From Phycisphaerales bacterium (GTDB lineage Bacteria > Planctomycetota > Phycisphaerae > Phycisphaerales > SM1A02): a stretch of DNA of 64,000 bases. Under the pieces are notes generated by a model. That model did not search any database. It saw only the letters and a list, made by a program, of their open reading frames with translations, and was not told where the DNA came from. Positions within the stretch are counted from its first letter, which is position 1. Each line of letters opens with the position of its first letter. The stretch covers positions 1 through 64,000 of the forward strand of contig JAKVBU010000015.1 of assembly GCA_022446885.1 (NCBI GenBank), written 5' to 3'. The position numbers were made by a program, and so were the translations under genes. This document shows, piece by piece, positions 33,642-41,748 of the stretch.

Positions 33642-34198
33642 AGCGTCGGAGCATCGAAGGTTGGGTGTTGGGCGCTACGATCGCCGCCGGAGCGGCATTG
33701 ACGTGGTGGAAGACGGTGCCGCAATGGACCACCGGCACCTCGCTCGAGCGAGAGATCGTCATGCTCGAACGAAAAATCGTGGATCTGGCCGGGGCCCAGG
33801 GCACGCTCGATGAAGCCACCGAGCGACTGCGGTTGGCTGGCGCCCGCCAGGTGGCGGAGTGTCGGCGGGTTCCCCCGGTTGCCGATGTGGCCGGCCTCAT
33901 GCAGGCTCTCTCTCTTGATGTAGATGGCCATGAGGTGCACGATCAGACATTCACCGTGGCTGATGCACCCTCGCCACTGTCGGAGCACTACGAGTCACTG
34001 CCGCTTCAACTCGAGGTGGTGGGGGCATTCGAAGGCATCTGGGATGTCTTGGAGCGGGCCGAGACGCTGCCGCGTTTGGTTCGAGTCTCTGGCCTCGACA
34101 TCTCTTCGACGGCGCGGCGTGATGAGTCGCCCGGGACACGCCCGTTGCGGGCAGTGCTCTCACTGGATGTTGTCTATGCACCCCCGGGAGGTGAGTGA
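33638..34198 (+). CDS. pilO: PilO-like inner-membrane assembly protein
   Basis: 186 residues. It has a short cytoplasmic start, a membrane helix (VLGATIAAGAALTWWKTV), a coiled coil (LEREIVMLERKIVDLAGAQG), and a periplasmic domain (YESLPLQLEVVGAFEGIWDV, LPRLVRVSGLDI) typical of PilO. It starts on an ATGA overlap and its stop overlaps the next ATG (TGATG). Confidence 0.82.
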   Translation: MKRRSIEGWVLGATIAAGAALTWWKTVPQWTTGTSLEREIVMLERKIVDLAGAQGTLDEATERLRLAGARQVAECRRVPPVADVAGLMQALSLDVDGHEVHDQTFTVADAPSPLSEHYESLPLQLEVVGAFEGIWDVLERAETLPRLVRVSGLDISSTARRDESPGTRPLRAVLSLDVVYAPPGGE

Positions 34199-34734
34199 TG
34201 GAGCGTGTGCTGCTTGAACTGCGGCGAGTCGGAGTTCGCCTGTCGGCTGATCGGCGGCGCTTCGCACTGTTGTGCATGCTCACGGCCGTAGGGGCCGTGT
34301 TCTGGACGCGTCTGATCCTGATGGATCAGCAACCCGCTGCGGCTGCTGCCGACACCATCGAAGTGCAGGCGCCTCAGGGTCCGGAAACTACGGCTGCAGC
34401 GGTGCCCGTCGAGGTGCTGCTGCCGGAGCGTCCGAGGCGGAATCCATTCAGCGTGGACAACACGTTCTTCCCCATCGCGGAAGAAACCTCGACGGCTTGT
34501 GAGGATTCACCCAAGTCGGAAGCGCATGCAGCCGACCTGACTGCCGAGGCCGTCTCAGCGCTCCGTCTCGGGGCAACCTTGCCGCCATCGACAGCGGTGA
34601 TCGACGGGATGACCTTGCGGGTCGGAACAGCGGTTCCCGGCCCGGTCGAGCCTCGGCTGACGCTGGTGGAAGTACACCGGAGCCACGCCGTGCTCGAGGC
34701 GAAAGGGCGTCGGTTCGTCCTTCGCATGGAGTAG
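34198..34734 (+). CDS. PilP-position periplasmic protein
   Basis: 178 residues from ATG 34198 (GGAGG upstream). One membrane anchor (ALLCMLTAVGAVFWTRLILM), a Pro/Ala/Glu-rich linker, RRNPFSVDNTFFP, and a small beta domain (LPPSTAVIDGMTLRVGTAVP, LTLVEVHRSHAVLEAKGRRF). Its position between pilO and the secretin and the NPF plus small beta domain fit PilP/GspC-like connectors, but sequence similarity is weak, so no symbol is given. Confidence 0.75.
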   Translation: MERVLLELRRVGVRLSADRRRFALLCMLTAVGAVFWTRLILMDQQPAAAAADTIEVQAPQGPETTAAAVPVEVLLPERPRRNPFSVDNTFFPIAEETSTACEDSPKSEAHAADLTAEAVSALRLGATLPPSTAVIDGMTLRVGTAVPGPVEPRLTLVEVHRSHAVLEAKGRRFVLRME

Positions 34735-34783
34735 GCCTGATCGCATGGAGCGACCGGGCCACGTCGGAGGCCTGGAGTCGTCC

Positions 34784-36658
34784 ATGACCACTCGATCCAT
34801 CGCGATGCTGATTCTCGCACTGGCGCTGCCTGCGTATGGGCAGGATGTCGGTGAGGACACCCCGAACGATCCAGACACCCAACTCGGGGCCGGCGAGGCA
34901 GCAGTGCTCGCCCCTGTAGGAGACGCCGGAAGTCTGGGCGATGACGGTGTAGACGTCAATCGATTCGGAACCGTCGATCTCAACGTGCGGGCCGTCGATA
35001 TCGGTGAGGTGCTCCGCATGCTCGGTGATGGTGCCGGACGGAACATCGTGTTCGGCTCGGAGGTGGCTGGAACGGTCACGACGAGCCTCCGCGATGTGAC
35101 GCTTGATGAAGCACTGACGGCGATCCTCAAGGTCAACGGCTATGGCCACGTGTCCGAGGGAAACTTCATCTACGTCTATCCACTGGAGACCATCGCTCAG
35201 ATGGAACAGGCTTCGCGGCAACGCGTCGAGCGGATCATCCCGCTGTACTACCTGCAGGGCGCGGAAGCGGCCCGAATTGCTGAGCCCATGCTCAGTGGAG
35301 TGGGGCAGGTGATCTCCCTGGGTGATGTCGAAGAGGGATACGACCCCGACACACAGTCCGGCGGCGTGGATTCCTACGCATTCGCGGCCAAACTGGTGGT
35401 GTTCGACTACTCCGAGAACATCGACCGTATCGAAGGGGTGATTCGAGAGTTGGACGTGTCGCCAAAGCAGGTGCTTGTCGAGGGCACGATTCTGTCTGCG
35501 GCCGTCAGTGAAGACAATGCTTTCGGAATCGACATGTCGTTCATCGTCAATCCGATGGACGCCATCGACTATGTCAACCCGATCAACCTGGTCGATGACA
35601 TCCTGAATCCAGGTGTGTTCAATCCGAATCAGACTCACACGACCGCCGGCCAGTCCACCGTCGGTCAGGTTGGTGAGGCGGCCGGCTTCAAGATCGGACT
35701 GCTACAGGACAACTTCCACTTCTTCCTGCGCGCCCTCGATGAGGTCACGGACACCACTGTCATTGCCAGGCCGAAGGTGCTTTGCCTCAACCGCCAGAAG
35801 GCTGAGATTCTCGTGGGTGAGCGGGTTGGCTACCTGACGACGACGCAGACCGACACCGCTACCACCCAGACGGTCGAGTTTCTGGACACGGGCACACACC
35901 TAGTGTTCCGGCCGTACATCTCTCCCAATGACATGATCCGGATGGAGTTGTATCCCCGGCTTTCGAGCGCAACGGTGACGCCGGTAACGACGCCAACTGG
36001 CCAGCCCATCACGATTCCCAATGAAAACACGACCGAGGTCTTCACCAATGTCCGTGTTCGAGATGGTGAGACCATCGTGCTGGGTGGGCTCTTCCAGGAG
36101 AGCACCGCGATCACCCGTCGCAATGTGCCGTTGCTGGGCGACATCCCACTGGCTGGCAACGCATTCAAGGGGCAGGACGACCAGGTTGGGCGTGAGGAGG
36201 TCATCTTCCTGCTCACGCCGACCATCGTGAAAGATGACAGGCTTGCCGAGATGGGCGATGACAGCCTGGAGATCATGGACTCGGTCAGGGTCGGTGCCCG
36301 CAGTGGCCTGCTCCCCTGGAGTCGTGAGCAGGTGACCGCCAACTTCAATCGGGACGCCCTCAAAGCCTTCCGTGAAGGTGAGCTCGACTTGGCCATGTAC
36401 TACGCCGACTCCTCCCTGCGGCATAACGCTCAGCAGCCCGAATTGCGTCAGTTGCGTGAGTCGCTCACCGGTGAGGCCGATCGGACGTGGGAGCGCCACT
36501 TGGGCCGCCGCATCATGGAGCGGGAGATGCTGAGGGGGCCTGCCCCTGGCGACTTCCCCGACACCCCTGAGGATGCCTCAAGTGATGCTGCAAGCCCATC
36601 GCCCGGCACCATGCGGGATCGCTTGAGCACCGTGCCCTTTGGAAGCAGTGGATTCTGA
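34784..36658 (+). CDS. Type II/IV secretin (GspD/PilQ-like)
   Basis: 624 residues from ATG 34784, giving a Sec signal RSIAMLILALALPAYG. An STN-like domain (TVDLNVRAVDIGEVLRMLGD, VTTSLRDVTLDEALTAILKV) and an N1-like domain (QVLVEGTILSAAVSEDNAFG) precede the secretin beta-barrel core (VGERVGYLTTTQ, VRDGETIVLGGLFQES, RRNVPLLGDIPLAGNAFKG, EEVIFLLTPTIVKDD). A C-terminal extension of about 130 residues is not typical and may bind the downstream TPR lipoprotein. It forms the outer-membrane pore. The start is supported by TGGAG 9 nt upstream. Confidence 0.95.
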   Translation: MTTRSIAMLILALALPAYGQDVGEDTPNDPDTQLGAGEAAVLAPVGDAGSLGDDGVDVNRFGTVDLNVRAVDIGEVLRMLGDGAGRNIVFGSEVAGTVTTSLRDVTLDEALTAILKVNGYGHVSEGNFIYVYPLETIAQMEQASRQRVERIIPLYYLQGAEAARIAEPMLSGVGQVISLGDVEEGYDPDTQSGGVDSYAFAAKLVVFDYSENIDRIEGVIRELDVSPKQVLVEGTILSAAVSEDNAFGIDMSFIVNPMDAIDYVNPINLVDDILNPGVFNPNQTHTTAGQSTVGQVGEAAGFKIGLLQDNFHFFLRALDEVTDTTVIARPKVLCLNRQKAEILVGERVGYLTTTQTDTATTQTVEFLDTGTHLVFRPYISPNDMIRMELYPRLSSATVTPVTTPTGQPITIPNENTTEVFTNVRVRDGETIVLGGLFQESTAITRRNVPLLGDIPLAGNAFKGQDDQVGREEVIFLLTPTIVKDDRLAEMGDDSLEIMDSVRVGARSGLLPWSREQVTANFNRDALKAFREGELDLAMYYADSSLRHNAQQPELRQLRESLTGEADRTWERHLGRRIMEREMLRGPAPGDFPDTPEDASSDAASPSPGTMRDRLSTVPFGSSGF

Positions 36659-36699
36659 CTGACTGTTCGATCGCCCGATCGATGTGCAAGGAGCTTCGA

Positions 36700-37890
36700 A
36701 TGTTGATTCGAATCACGACCGTGTCCGCGCTGGCCCTGACAATGATGGGTTGCAATCCCGTCACCAAGTCGGGCATGGAAGCACGCAAGCAGGCCATGTC
36801 CCGCATGGATCAGGCCAACGCCAGCATGACCCGGAAGCAGGCTGCAGGTGCATTTGAGACGGGGCAGCTGGACAAGGCTCGAAAGCTCATCACTGAGTCG
36901 ATTGAGCGTTACCCCGACCATGCCGAGAGTTGGGCGCTGTTGGGTCGGGTGCTCATGGAGCAGACGCATCTCGATCAGGCTGTTCTGGCGATGAACAAGG
37001 CAATTGAACTTGAGCCCGGACATGCGCCGACGCACTACTTCCTCGGCGTGATCCACGAGCGATGGTCAAAGGACCACCGGGCAGCTGAGTGCTACGAAGC
37101 TGCCTTCGAGGCCGAGCCACATAGGGCGCAGTATCTGATGGCTGCCGCTGAGTCTCGCGTCGCAACCGGAGACGTGTCCGGGGCCAGGTCGTTGATCGAA
37201 GACAATCTCGATCGTTTTGAACACCATGCAGCGATGCAACACTTGCTGGCCCACATCTCAATGCTCGAGGGGGACGCCACGGCGGCCGCACTTCGATGTG
37301 AGGAGGCCCGTCTGCTGGCTCCAGAAGACGAGTCGATCGCCCGCGATCTGTGTCGCATGCGATTCAGGACTGGTGACTGGGCCGGCTGCCTGGATGCCAT
37401 TGACGACTGGCAGCAGCGATTCGGTCAGCGAGATGCCATGCTGGAGCATGTGCAGGCTCGATGCCTCGTGCTGGTCCGTCGCGACAACGAAGCCCGTGCG
37501 ACATATCGGACCCTCTGCAAGCAGGACCCCGAGAATGTCACCTACTGGCGTGAGCGGGGTATGTTGGCTTGGGCTCAGGAAGATTGGGACACGTTGGCGA
37601 CCTGCGCCACCCAATTGATGAGCCTGCGTCCGGGAATGTACGAGTCTGCGTTGCTCCAGGCCGTGTCAGCCCGTGCAGCAGGGGCCGTGGGCAAAGCGCG
37701 GGCATTGCTTGAAGACCTCGTCGTGGCCCATCCTGATCGATCGAAGGCCTGGGCGCTGCTTGCCAGCATTCGCTCTGGGGCGGGGGATCTGACCGGAGCG
37801 GAAAAAGCTCGGCAGATCGCGGTCAAGTGCGACCCTTCACTGGCCGATCTCCCTCGCGTGACGGGGGTATTCGGAACGCAGGGCCACTGA
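36700..37890 (+). CDS. TPR-repeat lipoprotein (pilotin-like)
   Basis: 396 residues from ATG 36700 (AAGGAG 6 nt upstream). The signal ends in a lipobox ALALTMMGC. The mature part is a row of TPR-like helices (AGAFETGQLDKARKLITESI, ESWALLGRVLMEQTHLDQAV, APTHYFLGVIHERWSKDHRA, and a final KAWALLASIRSGAGDLTGAE). Its place after the secretin and its lipoprotein nature recall PilF/PilW-type pilotins, though it is longer than those (about 250). It likely helps secretin assembly (inference). Confidence 0.85.
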   Translation: MLIRITTVSALALTMMGCNPVTKSGMEARKQAMSRMDQANASMTRKQAAGAFETGQLDKARKLITESIERYPDHAESWALLGRVLMEQTHLDQAVLAMNKAIELEPGHAPTHYFLGVIHERWSKDHRAAECYEAAFEAEPHRAQYLMAAAESRVATGDVSGARSLIEDNLDRFEHHAAMQHLLAHISMLEGDATAAALRCEEARLLAPEDESIARDLCRMRFRTGDWAGCLDAIDDWQQRFGQRDAMLEHVQARCLVLVRRDNEARATYRTLCKQDPENVTYWRERGMLAWAQEDWDTLATCATQLMSLRPGMYESALLQAVSARAAGAVGKARALLEDLVVAHPDRSKAWALLASIRSGAGDLTGAEKARQIAVKCDPSLADLPRVTGVFGTQGH

Positions 37891-37938
37891 GGGCCTTTCA
37901 GACCGGATGCCCTCCTCGCCAGTCGAAGAAGGGCCTCC

Positions 37939-39372
37939 ATGTTCCAGACGCTGACCAGAACGATGCTTTCCGCGACGGCATTCACGGCCGCGGCCGTGGC
38001 CGGCGGTTGCCTCGTGTCTTGGTTGCTCGGATCTGCCATGCCCTGGCCCAGCCTTGTGGGGGCGGGAATCGCTGCCGGGACGATGGCGGCCGTGGCCCTG
38101 GCCGTCGTCGCCCGCAGCAGCGGGGCGTTCCGCGCCCGACTCGAGTCCACCCGCACGGCAGAGGCGGTCGCATCTGCACCACGTTGGCTGCGACCCACAG
38201 CTCGCACGTTGGTGGGGTGCCTTGAACGAATGGCCGTTCGTGAAGATGCCTGGAAGACCCGCGAGCGAGATCTGGAGATCCGCGCTCGCGTCGCCGAGTC
38301 CGGCCGCGAGCAGGCCGAGGCGGTGCTCGCCGTAATGGATGAAGCAGTGCTCGTGGTGAATGAGTTTCAGGAGGTCGTTGTCTGCAACGCTGCTGCCGGT
38401 CGTCTGCTGTCCTGCGACAGCGAAGCCGCACCGGGCCGACCCCTGAGCGACATCGTTCAAGACTCGACACTGCGTCGGATCATTGTCGAGACCATGGATG
38501 CCCAGTCGACAGGGGTCCGCCAAGCTGAACTCATGCTGGGCGAGGGCGCCGACGCCATCGCTTGCGAGGCGACCGTCGGCTGCATCCTCGATCAGAAGGA
38601 CCGTGTCAGCGCCGCCGTCGCTGTACTGCACGACCTGACTCGAGAGCGTGAAATCGCTCAGATGAAGAGCGAGTTCGTCAGCAAGGCCAGCCACGAACTG
38701 CGCACGCCTCTGTCTTCAATGCGGGCATGCGTCGAGATGCTCGTTGATGGAGAGGCACAAGACGAAGGAACCCGCGAAGACTTCTACGGCATCATTCAGA
38801 CGGAGACCGAGCGATTGGCCCGGCTGGTGGACAACATGCTGAACATCTCTCGGATCGAGGCGGGCATCATCGAGATTGATCGCACCCGCGTGGATCTGGG
38901 ATCGGTGCTTGAGCAGGCGGTGCGGACCATCGAGCCGCAGGCCTCCGAGAAAGGGCAGACACTGCACGCCGATCTGTCGCCCGTCGATCTGAACGTGAGC
39001 GGTGATTGCGACATGCTGCTGCAGGTAGTTGTCAATCTGCTGTCAAACGCCGTGAAGTACACGCCCGAGGGTGGCCGCATCGTCGTAACTGCCGATTCAG
39101 ACAACCTCGCCCGCTGTGTGCACGTGGGTGTGCAGGACACAGGCCTTGGCATTCCGCCCGCCGATGTCGATCGCATCTTCGAGAAGTTCTACCGAGTCGA
39201 AAACTACAAGCGCGTCGCCAAGGGCACGGGTCTGGGCCTGAATCTCTGCCGCCACATCGTCGAGACGGTGCACGGTGGTCAGATTGGCCTGGAGTCAACG
39301 CTCGGCATGGGCTCACGCTTCTGGTTCACCGTTCCCATGGGTCGTGTGGAAGCGCCCCGAGTTGCAGCCTGA
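37939..39372 (+). CDS. Sensor histidine kinase embedded in pilus operon
   Basis: 477 residues. Two membrane helices (ATAFTAAAVAGGCLVSWLLG, GAGIAAGTMAAVALAVVA) precede a PAS-like domain (AVLAVMDEAVLVVNEFQEVV, ATVGCILDQKD). Next is a HisKA dimerisation helix with the phosphorylatable His252 (SKASHELRTPLSSM), then a HATPase domain with N (LLSNAVKYTPEGG), G1 (DTGLGIPPADVDRIFEKFYR) and G2 (GTGLGLNLCRHIVE) boxes. It is a PhoR/VicK-like architecture. Its stop is shared with a possible start of the receiver gene, its presumed partner. The input signal is unknown. Confidence 0.95.
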   Translation: MFQTLTRTMLSATAFTAAAVAGGCLVSWLLGSAMPWPSLVGAGIAAGTMAAVALAVVARSSGAFRARLESTRTAEAVASAPRWLRPTARTLVGCLERMAVREDAWKTRERDLEIRARVAESGREQAEAVLAVMDEAVLVVNEFQEVVVCNAAAGRLLSCDSEAAPGRPLSDIVQDSTLRRIIVETMDAQSTGVRQAELMLGEGADAIACEATVGCILDQKDRVSAAVAVLHDLTREREIAQMKSEFVSKASHELRTPLSSMRACVEMLVDGEAQDEGTREDFYGIIQTETERLARLVDNMLNISRIEAGIIEIDRTRVDLGSVLEQAVRTIEPQASEKGQTLHADLSPVDLNVSGDCDMLLQVVVNLLSNAVKYTPEGGRIVVTADSDNLARCVHVGVQDTGLGIPPADVDRIFEKFYRVENYKRVAKGTGLGLNLCRHIVETVHGGQIGLESTLGMGSRFWFTVPMGRVEAPRVAA

Positions 39373-39386
39373 TGAGGTCCACTGAG

Positions 39387-39773
39387 ATGTCTTCCGAGTT
39401 CATTCTGGTCGTTGACGACGAGTCTCATATCCAACACGTGGTGTCGCTGAAACTGCGCAACGCGGGATGGGAAGTCGAGACCGCCGCTGACGGCGAAGAG
39501 GCCCTGCACGCCATGGCTGCTCGCCGCCCGACGCTGGTCGTGACGGATCTTCAGATGCCCTACATGGATGGCATAGAGTTGTGTCGTGCGATGCTTGAGC
39601 GTCCTGACCTCTGCGACGTGCCGGTGATCGTGCTTACGGCTCGTGGCTACGCGCTGGGTGACGAGGCTTCGGAACTGCCAAATGTGAACGCCGTGCTCAG
39701 CAAACCCTTCAGCCCTCGTGCCATTCTCGATCACGTCGATGGCATTTTGAACACGCCGGAGCGTGCAGCATGA
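39387..39773 (+). CDS. Single-domain response regulator (CheY-like receiver)
   Basis: 128 residues from ATG 39387, chosen because GAGG sits about 10 nt upstream; ATG 39372, overlapping the kinase stop, is an alternative. Receiver motifs: ILVVDDESHIQHVV, the phosphate-accepting Asp54 in VVTDLQMPYMDG, IVLTARG with Thr, and LSKPF with Lys106. There is no output domain, so it must act by protein contact, for example on the HD-GYP, STAS or GspE proteins encoded next to it. The stop overlaps the HD-GYP start (ATGA). Confidence 0.95.
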   Translation: MSSEFILVVDDESHIQHVVSLKLRNAGWEVETAADGEEALHAMAARRPTLVVTDLQMPYMDGIELCRAMLERPDLCDVPVIVLTARGYALGDEASELPNVNAVLSKPFSPRAILDHVDGILNTPERAA

Positions 39774-41386
39774 GCCGAGCTGATCTGGCCAATCTCTTCG
39801 AGCGATCCACGCTCACGCAGTCGCTTCGGCAGGCTGGTCTCATCGCAGTTGCATGTGAGACGGACGGCTCGATCGCCACTTCCGTCAACAGCCACGACTG
39901 GTTGGGTGCATTGGCTACCTGCTCAGGCCTGGTGCAGGGCGCCCTCAGGGACGCCGTCCCAGGCTGGTTGGACGCTGCCGAACCCGATCCTCTCGAACTC
40001 GTTGCAGGCGTCTGGTGCATTCCCGTGCCGGTGCATGCCCGTCGAAGGCAAGTTGGGTGGATCACAGCTCTCGTCGTGACGGATGATGTCACGTCAGGTG
40101 GCGTTTTCGCGGCCTTGTGTCAGGCAGCCAAACTCGACATGAAGGTCACGGCTGCACTGCTCGAGGCGCTTCCGGCACCCTCGTGCCGGGAGGTCGGTCG
40201 ACTGGCCGTGCTGGTGCGAAGTCTGTGCGATGAGCATGCGCGGGCGCGACAGCAGGAAGGTGCCCTGGAGACGGTTGGTCAGGAATTGTCGAGCACATAC
40301 GAGGAGATCAGTCTTCTCTATTCCGTGACCGGCAACATGACGCTTGCACAGCGACCAGATCGATTCGCCGCCTGGGCCTGCGAGGAACTCCTCCAGACGC
40401 TGCCCTACAGTTGGGTCGCCGCCTGGATCGACCGTGCGGGACGTGGCGATGGCGAGTTGATCGTGTCCGGCCGGTCTGGGCCTGATCGAACGCAGATCAG
40501 AGACCTCGCTCGTCGCCTGCTGCTCACTTGTGATGGAGACGCCCCAGTTGTCGCAGAGTCGGCGCCTCTAGGTGTTCGTCTTGATGTGCTCGGTGCAGGG
40601 GGTATTGCTCAGCCCGTGACGCGTGATGGTCGGGTGATCGGTGTGCTCCTAGCAGGTGACAAGACCGGAGAAGACACAGTGGTCTCGTCAGTCGATGCCA
40701 AACTCATCGCTGCTGCGGCTGCCCATGTTGGCATCTTCCTTGAGAACGCCGGCCTGTATGAAGAGCTCAACGCGATGTTCCTGGGCACACTCGACGCCCT
40801 CACGGCATCGATCGACGCCAAGGATCGCTACACCTCCGGCCACTCGAGTCGAGTCGCCATGCTTACCCGCCATCTGGCTCGTGCCATCGGCCTCGATGAC
40901 GCAACCGCTCATCGCATGCACATCGCCGGGCTCGTTCACGACGTGGGCAAGATCGGTGTGCCAGAGGCCGTGCTCCGCAAGCCGGGGCGGCTGACTGACG
41001 CCGAGTTTGAGCAGGTCAAGCAGCACCCGGCGATCGGACATCGCATTCTTCGGGACATCCCCAACTTCGACGACATTCTCGGTGGGGTACTTCATCACCA
41101 CGAGCGCTGGGATGGCGCCGGGTATCCCCACGGAATCAGTGGTGAGGACATTCCTCTGGCGGCTCGTCTGATCGCACTCGCCGACACGTTCGATGCGATG
41201 TGCTCGACGCGAACCTATCGCCAGGCACTCACGCGCACCAGCGTGCTCGACGAGATCGCTCGATGCGCCGGCACCCAGTTCGACCCCGAACTGGTTCCGG
41301 TGTTCCTGTCGCTTGATTTCACCGCCTTCGATCGAATGGTGGCTGAACATCGCGCTGCGGACGGGCATCAGGAGGCAGCGGCATGA
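39770..41386 (+). CDS. GAF-like plus HD-GYP domain protein (predicted c-di-GMP phosphodiesterase)
   Basis: 538 residues. The N-terminal 170 residues are of unknown type. A helical linker leads into a GAF-like region (SYEEISLLYSV-type start at about 178, then VTRDGRVIGVLLAGDK), then a complete HD-GYP domain: HSSRVAMLTRHLA, HIAGLVHDVGKIGVPE with His390-Asp391, KQHPAIGHRIL, HHERWDGAGYPHG (442-454) and RLIALADTFDAM. The HHExxDGxGYP motif is intact, so degradation of c-di-GMP is likely. It starts on an ATGA overlap with the receiver gene and ends on one with the STAS gene. Confidence 0.95.
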   Translation: MSRADLANLFERSTLTQSLRQAGLIAVACETDGSIATSVNSHDWLGALATCSGLVQGALRDAVPGWLDAAEPDPLELVAGVWCIPVPVHARRRQVGWITALVVTDDVTSGGVFAALCQAAKLDMKVTAALLEALPAPSCREVGRLAVLVRSLCDEHARARQQEGALETVGQELSSTYEEISLLYSVTGNMTLAQRPDRFAAWACEELLQTLPYSWVAAWIDRAGRGDGELIVSGRSGPDRTQIRDLARRLLLTCDGDAPVVAESAPLGVRLDVLGAGGIAQPVTRDGRVIGVLLAGDKTGEDTVVSSVDAKLIAAAAAHVGIFLENAGLYEELNAMFLGTLDALTASIDAKDRYTSGHSSRVAMLTRHLARAIGLDDATAHRMHIAGLVHDVGKIGVPEAVLRKPGRLTDAEFEQVKQHPAIGHRILRDIPNFDDILGGVLHHHERWDGAGYPHGISGEDIPLAARLIALADTFDAMCSTRTYRQALTRTSVLDEIARCAGTQFDPELVPVFLSLDFTAFDRMVAEHRAADGHQEAAA

Positions 41387-41748
41387 AGATCGAATGGGAA
41401 GAACATCGAAGCGGCACGGTGATGCGTGTCACTGGAGAGCTGGTCGCGGATGCCACCGACGCACTTCGCCGCGAATCTACCGAGCGGTTGACTACTTCCC
41501 CTCGGCTTGTGCTGGATCTTCGTGCCCTTGAGCGTGTGGACTCCGCCGGGCTCGAGGCCCTGCTCTGGCTGTCCGAGGAAGTGATGCGCCGCGGTGGTCA
41601 GTTCCGCATCGTGCGTGGTGGGGGGCAGCCGGCCGCTGCCATGCAGGCGACCCGGATTGACCGTCGCATGGCCATGCACGCCACGCTTGAGTCGGCGGCC
41701 CGCAGTCTTTCGCGTGGGCACCACAGCGCACGGGAGGCGGCGGCATGA
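41383..41748 (+). CDS. STAS-domain protein (anti-sigma-factor-antagonist type)
   Basis: 121 residues. The STAS fold reads VMRVTGELVADATDALRRES, then LVLDLRALERVDSAGLEALLWL, with the Ser in DSAG at the usual phosphorylation site, and RRGGQFRIVRGGG. SpoIIAA-like proteins switch partners upon phosphorylation. No anti-sigma kinase is adjacent, so the partner is unknown. Overlaps of 4 bp on both sides place it firmly in the operon between HD-GYP and gspE. Confidence 0.9.
   Translation: MKIEWEEHRSGTVMRVTGELVADATDALRRESTERLTTSPRLVLDLRALERVDSAGLEALLWLSEEVMRRGGQFRIVRGGGQPAAAMQATRIDRRMAMHATLESAARSLSRGHHSAREAAA

Noticed and set aside
34448-35638. 396-codon open frame antisense to the PilP-like gene and secretin
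   Set aside because: Composition is typical of an antisense shadow (His/Asp-rich), with no motif or ribosome site.
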